Shown here one piece after another: positions 9,517-20,958 of a stretch of DNA of 64,000 nt (positions within the stretch are counted from its first letter, which is position 1; every line of letters starts with the position of its first letter). This DNA is from Datura wrightii (taxonomy: Eukaryota; Streptophyta; Magnoliopsida; Solanales; Solanaceae). Both the position numbers and the translations under genes were made by a program. Below the pieces are notes generated by a model. The model made no database searches and was not told the origin of the DNA. It saw nothing but the letters and a program-made list of their open reading frames with translations. The DNA is taken from NCBI GenBank assembly GCA_035772735.1, contig JASDFA010000001.1:54823001-54887000 (forward strand). The letters run 5' to 3'.

Positions 9517-10932
9517 TGTCCGGTGGTTTGCAATAGGGTTAAAAACCGACACGCAAGTGCACGTGGTCAAACAAGTAATAAAGTGGCTAAGTAAGCCAAG
9601 TATCGAACCAAGGAGACTCTGGATAAGTAAAATTGCTTAAGTATACTATATTCTAGCTTACTTCTAATTATGCTGACAACAACGTAACCAAAAGTTAAAT
9701 AATTTTTGTTTATAAATTATATACTAAAACTATTAACAAATATTTACTTTGAATTGAAACTATGGATATGAGCATGCCAAGGTTAAGAACAAGTAATGAA
9801 CTTGATTATAATCATAATTTGGTTATTCTTCTCTTCTAGTTGCTAGCCAAGAACATTAGCCTAGAGATTAAAACTCTCATATTTAATCTCACTTAAGAAT
9901 CATAAACCATCCGTCTACATTTCTGTGATCAAATGCAATTTATGACCTCGCAATACAATTCCGGGTCCTAAATTGACTAATACGGCTTTCAAGTATATTT
10001 CTATCAGGAAAGCACATCAAACCCAATTTTCCCAAATCAAGTTAAGAACAATACCCTATTAATTCACAACTTTCCAATTTCGTGCTCTCTCGAGTGAAAT
10101 CAGACTTTTTAGATGTACATTAATGTCGGCCACACACTAATGCAGTAGAAACAAGAATTAATAGAACAACATAGAAGAAGAAGATGAAAAACCATACAAT
10201 TCAATAATCAAAATTCATCGCCATTGTTCATAACCTCAGCAAGGAAGAGAATTAGCCACTCATTTGTGGATTAATCATCCTAAAACAAGTGTTAATCATA
10301 CAAACAATTGATTGAAAGAAGAAAGAAAGAGAGAAAAACCCTTATCTTTTTCGTCCCTCAACTGCCTGTAACCCACGTCCTTGCTCCACCAAGTCTGAAT
10401 TTATTAAAAATAAGCCTAAGTGTTCTATTTATACTAGTGGGAATTTTTCCCGGAATAACAAGCAACGTGTCACGGAGGCCAACGTGGACCACTTCCTCGG
10501 TGACACGGCGTGGACGCGGACCCTCACTGGAAATCCAGGTTCCGGGAATATAGCCTCAACGTGGCACGGCATGCAACGCGGAGGCTTGCCTCCGTGCCAC
10601 GGAGCTGTCGCGAGGCTTCACTGGAAATTGCCAAATTAATTCATCCTCCATGCAGTGTGCCTCCGCGATGGTAGCGTGGCACGGCTCCATCGCGGAGCCC
10701 CTTTACATTGTGCATTCCAATGTCTTTTCCGTGCTCGCATTCAAGTCCAACTCCGATATTGTTCAAACATGCATTTTAGCTCCTCAAAATCATGTTTTAC
10801 CTACAAAACAATGCTAATCATGTTGGTTAGTATAAATAATCATTTTATTACCAATTACATGAAAATGTATACACATTGCACAATAAACAAGACGAAAATG
10901 ATACGTTTGAGTATCACTTGGGCCCAAGATCA
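9517..10932 (-). repeat. ATH 3' LTR
   Basis: 1416 bp. Compared with 20959-22382 it has lost 12 bases inside the terminal palindrome, leaving CTTGGGCCCAAG near 10918-10929. TATA box (minus TATAAATAG) at 10425-10433. It contains the CGTGNCACG cluster and shares long blocks with the N2 LTR in the opposite orientation. Confidence 0.93.
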
Positions 10933-10934
10933 CT

Positions 10935-10970
10935 TACCCCACACTTAAATCCTTGTTCGTCCTCGAACAA
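10935..10970 (-). other. ATH polypurine tract and pre-PPT hairpin
   Basis: On the minus strand TTGTTCG-AGGA-CGAACAA (10970-10953, a perfect 7-bp stem) is followed by TTTAAGTGTGGGGTA (10949-10935), which abuts the LTR start at 10932. Confidence 0.88.
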
Positions 10971-12772
10971 CACATACACAACTCATGCAAATTACATCCC
11001 AACCTTCGCCACTATGGTGCGACAATTTACGCTACGGTCATACCGATCATTCAATATTGTAAATCATCAAGAAAACATGCATGGTCTTAACAATGCAATG
11101 ACCTTTAATACATTAAGACTTCCTAGACTTTAAGAATCGACCCTCGATATCGGCAAACTCATGCAAATCAGCTAATCAAGATATCCAACACGAAAATCAA
11201 TCTTTCATCAAGCATGTGCCCTCACAACTCAAGAGAATCTTCCCCTTTATGTTCATGCAACACACAAACATTCAAGTAGGGGCATGTCAAATTAATTTCA
11301 CTCTCTCTCCCAAAAGAATTCACATGCATCATGTCAGACCCATAGGCTTGCCCTTAGTGTATTACTCCACTAATATAAGGGAATGCAATGTAAGATCACG
11401 TAGGACTTTAATGGGTTGTAATGGAGGCTATGGAACAAGTATGTATTGGATTAGCCAATAATAGTCACTAGCATCCTTAAGCGCCTTTTCAAAACATTCC
11501 CATCAACTCATGAACATTGTTTCTCTCTTTTCTTTTTTTATCATCCCATTCATGCCGGTTTACTTTCGTATGGCCCATTTCATCAAACACACTTGACATG
11601 ACACAAAGGTTTTTCATGCACCTTCATTATCATTTCATTATAACAAGTGCCTCTTCAACCTTTTCTTTTCTTTCCTCACTCTGCTCTTCTTTTTCTTTCT
11701 ACTATTCTCACTCTTTGACACTTTGGGAAAATTTTTCTGTTCTTCTTAAGCGCTTAAGAGTTTTGTATAGACCTTACGGCTAATGAAAAGAAAGAATTAA
11801 GCTCAGTTTATACAATTTTGGACAAGAGAAAGAAAGAATCGGCTAAAGGCTCAACGGGCTGACTAGGGTATACAGTCACATAAAAAGGTAGTGTATGACA
11901 AGAAAAAAAATAGAAACTCTCGGTTAAGACAAAGAAATGCCTACATCCTTTCCAACACTACACCTCCTTCATTTCGTTTTGTAGACACACCAGGCAAGGT
12001 CTAGACACTTCACAATAGCATGGAATAACAATACCTCACTTCACACTTCATGCACATGCTCTATTCAAGATGCATTCACAGACTCTTTAATTAGCAAATT
12101 ACATGAATTCAAAAATTAAGACTCAATCACATCGAATCGAATTCTACAGCTTAGGTAACTCAACATATTTACAAAATTGCATGCTTTCAAACGAATCACT
12201 TTTACATTTCGAATATCAGTTACAACACACAACCATAATTTCACAACCATATAGTAACTGCAGGTTCAGTGATGCAATCCACCAAAGAAAAAAACTGAAA
12301 ACTAATTAAAATCACTACTCCTACCGACTACATTTCCCTTAAGACGGTCGTCATCCATCCATCATAGGGAACGGTCACTAACTATGACATCGGTTCAATG
12401 GGACTATTCTCGGTAAAAGAACCGAAAACAAACTCCGAGAAACCCAAAAATAAAAATCGAAAAATTTTTGCAAAACATCGATCATTTCGATGGAAAAATA
12501 TTTACAAAATATTTTACTATGTACAAAATATTTTCACAAAAATTTTAAAAATATCGATCATTTCGATAGAAAAAAAATATTTACAAAATTTACAAATTAT
12601 TTACACTGGCAACCACAACCTTTCACAACACACATCAATTACCACAAAAATATGTACAGATACAACTACAAATCAGTTTGCACTCACAACCACAGGGAAA
12701 CATAAACATACATACAAAACAAAGGAAGAACATACAGTAAATCAGCCCAGCCCCAGCACCTAGGTACTCCCC
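10971..12772 (-). other. ATH 3' non-coding region
   Basis: About 1.8 kb between the extra gene and the polypurine tract. It is AT-rich and has no recognisable protein. Several blocks are collinear with the 3' region of N2, for example the GGATGGATGACGACCGTC block (12336-12360) and the block at 11310-11360. Tracts rich in A and T near 12420-12600 give chance ORFs only. Confidence 0.75.
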
Positions 12773-12808
12773 ACCCCACACTTAAATCGAACACTGTCCC
12801 CAGTGTTC
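12773..12808 (-). other. Internal hairpin plus PPT-like motif downstream of the extra gene
   Basis: On the minus strand GAACACTG-GGGA-CAGTGTTC (12808-12789, a perfect 8-bp stem) is followed by TTTAAGTGTGGGGT (12786-12773). It is the counterpart of 3877-3912 in N2, with the same order and spacing and an entirely different stem sequence. Confidence 0.7.
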
Positions 12809-12854
12809 ACAAAAATTTAAAATCACAAAAATTTCCGGTGGTGGAACTCCCTGA

Positions 12855-14074
12855 TCAGTCGAAATATTCGACTTCTTCATCCGGTGTTGCTGCCTCATCG
12901 CCCATGTCCGAGTCACCTCCATCGTCATCATCGGACTCCACATCGGAGTCCTCCCGACGTGTCTCCTCGTCCGTGGGGACATCATCGTCAGTGGGCTCAA
13001 CGAAGGCTGGCCCCACCGGCACAAAGCTCTGGCGTTTTCGCCAAATGGGTAATCCAGCTCCAGCTGCCATAACTCTTACTCCGTGGCTGGTCTCCCACCA
13101 ATACGGAGCTAAAGCATTTGCATACCAAACATCCGTGCCATGTACTGATCGTCACGAGCATGTCGCTCGCCCAGTGTCAGCACTGGCCCGTGTGTGGTGT
13201 CGGGGGCCTTGGTTTTGGTCACATCAAGGGCCCTCCGCTCCAACTGCGGTATGTAGTCCAAAGCCTCTTCCTCGACGTCGAGGCCCCGGAGAAAGGTGGT
13301 GATGAGTCTGCCGAACCCATACCTGTGGCCCTGGTGTAGTCGGGCTCTCTTCATGGCGGATATGATGACCGCCCCAACATTAATCTCTAACCCTTTCATC
13401 AGGGCATACACCAGGCACACACGGTCCCGGGTCACATCCGTCATGTGCACCCCCGGGATGAAGCACGAACAAACTATTTTCAGCCATATTCTGGCCTCCC
13501 TGTTCATTTGAGAATACGGCAGAGTCTGGTGGTAACACCTCTCCTTATGTCTGCTCCATCGGGCTGTGGATCGAGCCCCACACAAAGTGCGTCTGATATC
13601 GGCGTATGGTGGGGTGATGTTCAGCTGGCGGAGAACGTGGGCGTCTGTGTCCCGCGGTCCAATGATGGCATTTAATTTCTGGGGTTCTAGAGTGACAATC
13701 TGCCCTCTCATCTTTATTGTGTGGCTTCTGATGGCCGGGTTCCAATTTGCATAGAACTCCCGGACTAAATGTAGGTTGCACTCCTTGGGCTCCTGAAATA
13801 TGAAGCTGAGCCCAGCTTCCTCGATTCTCTGCACAATACGGGGGAACTCCTGTGCTAGTGGTTCCCGTGCAATATGCTCCTCAGGGAAGTACTCATTCTC
13901 CTTATGTTTAGCGTACCACTTCTTCCCTTCATCGGTCACCCACCTCGTTCCGTATTGGCGGCGTTGTCCGCGCAGAACAGGTGGTGCAGCTGGGATTGCT
14001 GTGCCCAATCTCATGCGTTTTCTCCCGGTGCCTGAAGTAGATGCACCTTTACCCTTATCCTGCCTACTCGCCAT
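12855..14074 (-). pseudogene. ATH extra gene in the env position, plant transposon-protein (Transposase_32-like) domain
   Basis: The frame starts at ATG 14074 (MASRQDKGKG) or the upstream ATG 14089, and is open to TAG 13109-13111. Residues about 100-290 resemble, from memory, the 'putative plant transposon protein' domain (Pfam Transposase_32), with FYANWNPAIRSH, REARIWLKIVCS, VTRDRVCLVYALMKG and YGFGRLITTFLR. Past the stop the same frame reads LRIGGRPATE, then another stop. A frameshift near 13025 leads into a highly acidic tail (EPTDDDVPTDEE...) ending at 12855. No signal peptide or membrane span is visible, so it is unlikely to be an envelope protein. A basic N-terminus, folded core and acidic tail suggest a nuclear or RNP role; the function is unknown. 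PPT-like motifs flank it at 14156 and 12773. Confidence 0.7.
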
Positions 14075-14155
14075 TGTACCTGTCAACATAAATAAACAAG
14101 CACAATGTCAGCTAAATACATGTTAACTTTGGCTAAGGTCGGGTTAAACTAAGTT

Positions 14156-14168
14156 TACCCCACACTTA
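14156..14168 (-). other. PPT-like motif upstream of the extra gene
   Basis: TAAGTGTGGGGTA on the minus strand is a third copy of the ATH polypurine motif, 80 bases before the ATG of the extra gene. A well-formed hairpin is not visible at this copy. Confidence 0.5.
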
Positions 14169-14920
14169 GTCCTTAGCTACTCTTACGATACTACGGCAAG
14201 GATTACTTTATTTACAACCTAAACACAAACAACTATACAATTTATGCTTAGTGCGTTCACAAAAAATTTTCGACAGTATAACTTTTAGCGTACTACTCAG
14301 ACTTCATACAGCTAATCCCAATCCTACCATCGCTAGCAATTCAACCATCGCACTTAGCAACGAAGACAACAAACAAAAACAACGACAAAAATTCTATATA
14401 CATACAAATCCAAATAACCAAACCAATTTGAACAATTTTACATTTTCCCAAAACCCGAGAATTCGTCGTCTATTACCTTCAAACAATATTTACAACAACT
14501 ATCTCAATTTACAAACACACCCCGGCATATAATTCACCAATTTATCAAGTTACCCAATTCGATTTCAGCAACCCCAACCCTAGAATTCAATTTTACAATC
14601 AAATTCGAATCATTCACGCAATCGACAAGTTCAAACGCTAATTACAACATTCCGAACATTTATCAATCAAAGAATAATTCAATTTCATGCTAAATTGCTA
14701 ATTAGGGTGATTTATCTCACCTCCCATGCTCAAATTCGACTAAAATCGACAAAAACTTGAGAGAGTAGAGGAAAACATACCTTTAAGTTGAATGATCGAA
14801 GAAACTCGACAATTTGGTTGCTTAATAGCGTGGCACATTGGTTGGGGAGGGGGATTCGGGTGTTTGGTCGCGGAGAAGAGAGGAAATGGGGGAAAAGGGA
14901 CTAAAATCGGGGTTAAAAAT
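14169..14920 (-). other. ATH non-coding segment between U3-like block and extra gene
   Basis: AT-rich, without a gene I can support. It would form the 5' leader of any transcript started in the U3-like block at 14941-15150. Confidence 0.6.
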
Positions 14921-14940
14921 GAAGGGAAACACGCGGGTCA

Positions 14941-15150
14941 CCCGGCAACCCGGTGTGACCCATCACAAAATATAGGGCAACGTGTCACAGAGGGTAACGC
15001 GGAGCCCCTCCTCCGTGACACGGAGCTAACGCGATGGCTCACTGGAATATAAAAAAAAATAAAAAATCCAGATTTAACCTCAACGTGTCACGGAGGGTAA
15101 CGCGGTGGTCCACCTCTGTAACACGGAGCCATCGCCCCAGTGCACTGTCT
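14941..15150 (-). promoter_or_regulatory. Internal U3-like GC-rich block in ATH
   Basis: It contains exact CGTGNCACG palindromes at 15014 and 15084, decayed copies near 14981 and 15115, and spacers such as TAACGCGGAGC that also occur in the LTR U3. It lies between pol and the extra gene, on the upstream side of the latter. It may be a copied or captured U3 that gives the gene its own promoter; no clear TATA box was identified. Confidence 0.5.
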
Positions 15151-15383
15151 CTTCATTTTATTCAATTTTTTCATACCCTGCCTTTTCCTTCCCGATTCCA
15201 TGCACATTTTTCTCCGGTTGACCTGAAAATCACCTTACTAAACAAAATTGGTTAGATTAATAGATTTCCCTAACTAAAGTGAAAAATATTAACTAAAATG
15301 AAAAATTTATACCACATCAAAAAAAAGAAAAATTAAAATAAAAACTATTTACACTTTACTAAACAAAAGAAAAAAATATTTTT

Positions 15384-15433
15384 CACGGGTTGACTCCCGT
15401 GCAGCGCCTGGTTTACCGTCGCGGCTCGACGTC
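15384..15433 (-). other. Conserved box and hairpin after ATH pol
   Basis: On the minus strand the box GAGCCGCGACGGTAAACCAG and GGCGCTG is followed by CACGGG-AGTCAA-CCCGTG (15401-15384). Box and loop match those of N2 at 3571-3623, while all stem changes keep pairing. It lies 9 bases beyond the pol stop codon. Confidence 0.75.
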
Positions 15434-15441
15434 CTTTATGC

Positions 15442-18400
15442 TCAATTATCCACTAGGGTGATGGACGATTTTTCACGATCATTGTCCTCCCCCCAGTAGT
15501 GCTTACATCTCTGCCCATTTACCAAGAACGTAGCACTCCGATCTTCTTGCCACAGTTCTACGGCCCCGTGAGGGGTCATTCTTACCACTTCAAATGGTCC
15601 CGACCATTTAGACCTTAGCTTACTAGGAAACAACTTCAACCTCGAATTAAAGAGCAAAACTTTCTGTCCCGGCTCGAAAATGCGATGCACCACATGCTTA
15701 TCATGCCATCTTTTGGTTCTTTCCTTGTAGTACTTAGCACTCTCATAGGCATGCTAGCGGAACTCATCAAGTTCACTGAGCTGCATTAATCTCTTTTTGC
15801 CCGCCAGCTCTGAGTCCATATTGAGTTTTCTGACAGCCCAGAAAGCTCGGTGCTCTAATTCCACCGGGAGATGACATGCTTTGCCGTCGTAGACCAATCG
15901 GTATGGTGAAGTTCCAATCGGTGTCTTATAAGCAGTTCGGTAAGCCCACAACGCATCGTCGAGTTTGCTTGACCAATCATTCCGTTGTGTATTCACCATT
16001 TTCTGAAGAATCTGCTTCACCTCCCAATTTGACACCTCTACTTGCCCACTAGTTTGGGGGTGGTATGCTGTTGCCACTTTATGGCGCACCCCATACTTGG
16101 CTAGTAATTTCTTGAAACTTGCATTGACAAAATGAGCCCCTCCATCACTGATAATTGCTCGGGGTGTCCCGAACCTTGTGAGGATGTGTTTTTTCACAAA
16201 CTTCGTTACTACCTTGTTGTCATTTCTGGGGTAAGCTATTACTTCCACCCATTTTGACACATAATCTACAGCCACCAAGATGTAACGATTACCAAATCAC
16301 GGTGGGAATGGACCCATGAAGTCAGTGCCCCATACATCAAAGGGCTCGACTTCCAGTATATTCTGCAAAGGCATCTCCTGTCTTCTGCCAATTGATCCTG
16401 TACGCTGACATCTATCACACATTTTGACATACGCCATAGAGTCTCTGAACAGTGTTGGCCAAAAGAAACCTGACTGTAGAACCTTGTGCGCTGTTCTCTC
16501 GCCTCCGTGATGCCCTCCATACAACGAAGAATGGCAGCCCCTCAACACTTCTGCTATCTGACTCTCTGGGGTGCATCTTCTCATCACCTGATCTGGTCCC
16601 TGTTTGAACAAATATGGCTCATCCAATACATAATGCTGGCTGTCATGCCTCAATTTCCTTCTGTGTTGGTCTGTTGTTTCAGGTGGGTAGACTCCGCTCA
16701 CTAGCAAGTTGACTATGTCTGCATACCAGGGAACTTCAGCTTCTCCCACCGCCAAGAGTTGCTCATCTGGGAATTCTTCATTTATGTTATCACTTTCCAT
16801 CACATGCGACCGACTTTCCAGTCGTGATAGGTGATCTGCTGCTTGGTTCTCGCTTCCCTTTCTATCTCTGATCTCAAGGTCGAACTCCTGCAACAATAAG
16901 ATCCATCTAATCAATCTAGGCTTAGCATCCTTCTTGTTGAATAGGTACCGAATAGCTGCATGATCGGTGTACACCACAACTTTCGAACCCACCAAATAAG
17001 ACCTGAATTTGTCAAATGCAAACACCAAGGCTAGCATCTCTTTCTCTGGGACTGTGTAATTGCTCTGGGTTGTATTCAGTGTTTTGCTTGCATAATAAAT
17101 AGAATGGAAAATTCTATTTTTTCTTTGTCCCAATACGGCTCCCACAGCCACGTCACTGGCATCACACATCAGCTCAAATGGTTGTTCCCAATCAGGAGAA
17201 GTAAGTATAGGTGCTTCTATCAATTTCTGCTTCAACTTTTCAAATGCTGTAACACACTCATCATTCAACTCAAACTTTACCTCCTTTTCTAGCAGTCTGC
17301 ATAGTGGTCTAGAAATGTTGGAAAAGTTTTTGATGAATCGTCTGTAGAATCCTGCATGCCCCAAAAAACTGCGCACACCTTTCACTGACACTGGTGGTGG
17401 CAATTTTTCAACAACCTCGATCTTAGCACGATCGACTTCCAACCCCTTTTTAGATACTTTGTGGCCAAGGACAATTCCCTTCTTCACCAAGAAGTGGCAT
17501 TTCTCCCAGTTTAATACAAGGTTGGATTCTTCACATCGAGCCAACACCCTGTCAAGATTCTGCAAACATGTAGCAAACGAATTACCGAAAACAGAAAAAT
17601 CATCCATAAATACCTCAACAAAATCCTCAACCATGTCATGGAATATAGCCATCATGCATCTCTGAAATGTGGCGGGTGCGTTGCATAACCCAAACGGCAT
17701 CCGCCTGAAAGCATATGTCCCATAAGGACAGGTGAAAGTAGTCTTCTCTTGATCCTCCGGAGCTATGGCTATTTGGTTATAACCAGAGTACCCATCAAGG
17801 AAGCAATAATACTCCTGTCCTGCGAACCTATCAAGTATTTGATCAATGAAAGGGATGGGGTAATGATCTTTCCTCGTGGCTTCGTTTAGCTTTCTGTAGT
17901 CCATACAAATCCGCCAGCCTGTGACGGTTCGAGTAGGGATCAACTCATTTTTCTCGTTGGGGACTACGGTCATCCCCCCTTTCATAGGAACACATTGAAC
18001 GGGGCTGACCCACTCACTGTCTGAAATTGGGTAGACCACACCTGCATCAAGCCACTTGATTATTTCTTTCCTTACCACATCCTTCATTGCTGGATTAAAT
18101 CTCCGTTGCGGCTGAACGGTTGGTTTGGCTCCTTGCTCCATGAATATCCTGTGTGTGCAGAAAGCGGGATTAATACCCTGAATGTCAGACATTTGCCAAC
18201 CCATTGCTTTCTTCCTCTTTCTGAGGACACCCAATGCTGCCTTTTCCTGTGCCTCCGTCAAGTCTGCAGAGATGATAACTGGTAACGTCTCCCCCTCCCC
18301 CAAAAAGATATATTTTAGATAGGGAGGCAATTCTTTCAGCTCCAGCTTCGGTGCCTCCTCAACGGATGGTTTCGGCAAAGGCTCTAGAGATCTCATCAAT

Positions 18401-19128
18401 GACTGGAATTCCTGTCTCCTCGGATGATTAGGTGCCCCATTCAACAATTGGACCATTCCACACGCCTCTCTATCCCCAAAATGATCAGAATGCGTTAACG
18501 CTCTTTCCAATGGGTCTTGAGATTCAACAACCTGCCTAATTTCCCCATGTTCAACCACACTAATTTTCGAAAGCTCCTCATTTATAGTTGGCAGCTTCAT
18601 GGCTTTTAGCACATCAAATACCTCTACCTTGTCATGTGCTCGCATTGTAAGTTGACCCGCAGCTACGTCAATTAATGCTTTCCCGGTTGCCAAGAAGGGT
18701 CGTCCCAAAATAAATGGGACTTCAGCGTCTGGTTCAAAATCCAGAACAATAAAATCAATAGGAAAAATGAGGGATCCCACTTGCACAAGCACATCCTCAA
18801 CAATGCCATCCGGCCTAGCTAAGGATCTGTCTGCTAGCTGCAAGATTACGGTTGTAGGTCTAGGACTCCCTAGACCTAACTTTCTGAATACCGAAGATGG
18901 CATCAGATTTATGCTCGCCCCCAAGTCACACAATCCACGAGCTCGGATATTCTGCCCAATTGTAAGCTGGATAGTAAAACTTCCAGGGTCTTTCAGCTTC
19001 GTGGGCAGTCTATTTCGGATCCGGGAAGTGCATTCCTCCGTAAAAGCTACCGTGGCATACTCAGTCAAACGACTTTTGTTGGCCACGATGTCTTTAATAT
19101 ATTTAGCATATTTTGGCACTCCCTGCAA
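15442..19128 (-). pseudogene. ATH pol: protease, reverse transcriptase, RNase H, integrase
   Basis: One frame of 1229 codons is broken only by TGA 16297-16299 and TAG 15754-15756. Protease: DLGAS at residues 68-72 and LGRPFLAT at 141-148. RT: catalytic FMDDF at 507-511. RNase H: MCDAS, EKEMLA, YTDHA and ADHLSR all present. Integrase: His residues of the zinc site, CDRC, first catalytic Asp in WGTDFMGP just before the TGA, then AVDYVSKW, ISDGGAHF and the GQVEVSN region with its Glu, and after the TAG a C-terminal basic domain (FEPGQKVLLFNSR, then WSGPFEV). It is joined to gag by a one-base frameshift near 19150, where the intact family would read through. It is the best preserved pol in the window, but not functional as it stands. 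Confidence 0.93.
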
Positions 19129-19132
19129 GACA

Positions 19133-20817
19133 TCAACAAGAGGTTACATTAACATGTACCTGTTTAAGCACCGCCATAAATGTCTTAAAACACGCCTCCT
19201 CCTTGTGTTTCTTGAGTCGTTGAGGGAACGGGGGTGGAGGCCTTTCTGATTCAGCTTCTTTGGTCTTCCCCTTATCCGCAAGTTTCTCTCCCTCAACATC
19301 TGCTGCTCCTAACTTTTGAGGCGGTCTTTCCGGTTCCACCTCCTTCAGCTGCAAACCACTCCTCGTGGTCACTGCATTTACCTGCTTCGGATTAGGATCC
19401 ATGTCGCTAGGCAGTCCTCCTCTGGGTCTTGTGTTTTGGGCACTAGCAAATTGTCCAAATTGATACTCAAGAGCCTTGGTCGCTAACTGATTGTTCTTCA
19501 CTTCGACTGCCAATTTAACATAGTCAGCCTGCAATTGCGCCTGATTAGCGATCATGGTCTTGAACATTTCTTCAATGGTAGGTGATGGTGGTGGAGGAGG
19601 GGCATTGTGATTTCTGAATTGAGATTGGTAGTTCTGTTGCCCTCCTTGATTCCTGTGCATACCCTGACCCGAACTTTGGCCTTGTTGGTTGTTGCTACCC
19701 CACGAAAATTTGGATGGTTCCTCCAATTTGAGTTGTAGCCGCTACCAAACTGCTACTGATTTCTTTGTGCATTGCCCACAAAGTTAACAGAATCTGGGTT
19801 TGCTCCACAGCACTCAGCTGAATGCTCACTGCTACCACACACTTCACACCACATTTGCTGGACCGCATTGACTGAAGCTGAAGGCTGGTTCAAATTCATG
19901 TTGCTGAAGTGGTTGTTCAACTGATTCTGTAAGGCAGCTATCTGTGCAGCGATAGCTGTAAATCCATCCACTTCAAGCACTCCTGCTGCTTTCCTTGCTC
20001 CACCTCGAGATGAATCTGCATTCCATTCTGGATTGCCCTGTGAAATTCGGTTGAGCAAAGTGTACAGCTCCTCATAAGTCTTTTCCAGCGCTTGCCCTCC
20101 AGCTGCTGAGTCTAACAAAATTTTAGTATGGGGTTCCAAACCCTCAATAAATGTTTGTACCAACACCTCATTGGACTGATGATGATGAGGACAGTCCCAC
20201 AACATGGATTTAAATCTTTCCCAGGCTTGATATAAATTTTCTCCCTCCCTCTGTTTGAAACTTAGAATTTGACTTCTAAGTCTGGCTGTTTTACCAGAGG
20301 GAAAAAATCTTATCAAGAACTTTTATGCTAGATCATCCCACATTGATATAGAATTTGGTGGTTCAGCTTTTAACCACCTCTTGGCTTCACCAAGTAAGGA
20401 AAACGGAAATAGTGTGAGCCGAACATAATCAGGTGACACTCCAGCGGGTATATAAGTGTCACTTATCTCCAAAAAGTTCTAAAGATGTTGTTGTGGGTCT
20501 TCATGAGGGAGACCGGTAAATTGCCCGCTTGTGTGCAAAAGTTGCACCATATTCTGCTTTAATTCAAATCTCCCTCCAGGCTCTGGTTTGCGGATACTTG
20601 AATGTACATTGTTGGCATATGGGATTGCCACCTCGCGAACCGGCCTTGCTGCTGCTTCTTCGGGCACTAACACTGCCCTCACAACCGGTGGATTTTGTTG
20701 CTCCATAATAGTCTGTCTGAGCAACTGCAGCTTCTTTTGTAGAGCTTCTCTGCGTTTACTATGAAATTCACGTTCAGGCTCTGTATAAGATTCCACCAGC
20801 TCCTTGTCCTTTGCCAG
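19133..20817 (-). pseudogene. ATH gag
   Basis: The capsid region includes LRSQILSFKQ, LYQAWERFK and DCPHHHQ, typical of Athila gag. It is followed by a zinc knuckle CEVCGSSEHSAECC (about 19810-19850), then a Gln/Asn-rich and Pro-rich linker with PPPPPPSP. Lesions: TAG near 20477, TAA near 20325, TAG at 19753-19755, and a one-base loss near 19710. The three stops are what C-to-T change of CAG/CAA would give. The expected start codon seems to read CTG (20815-20817), with an in-frame stop close upstream, so the start may be lost. Confidence 0.88.
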
Positions 20818-20935
20818 TGTTCACAGAAATCAAGTCTGCAAAATACAGGCTAAGACCAAGTTGTCAACACTTAAGAAAATAAAACAAAAATACAGTAAAT
20901 TTACACTTAACACAATTTCACCAATTGCCTAGTCT
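20818..20935 (-). other. ATH 5' leader
   Basis: It runs from the primer site to gag. Most of it is nearly identical to the N2 leader (2482-2560). That is strong evidence that both families share packaging and priming signals. Confidence 0.75.
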
Positions 20936-20952
20936 CCCCGGAAACGGCGCCA
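20936..20952 (-). other. ATH primer binding site (tRNA-Asp, one mismatch)
   Basis: The minus strand reads TGGCGCCGTTTCCGGGG, differing at one base from the tRNA-Asp complement seen in N2. It lies six bases after the 5' LTR end (20959). Confidence 0.9.
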
Positions 20953-20958
20953 AAAACT

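Noticed and set aside
12838..13781. Plus-strand frames across the ATH extra gene
   Set aside because: They are antisense shadows of the minus-strand gene, which carries the recognisable domain.
13109..14089. Envelope protein for ATH
   Set aside because: Position fits, but there is no signal peptide, membrane span or Cys pattern. The core looks like a plant transposon-protein domain instead.
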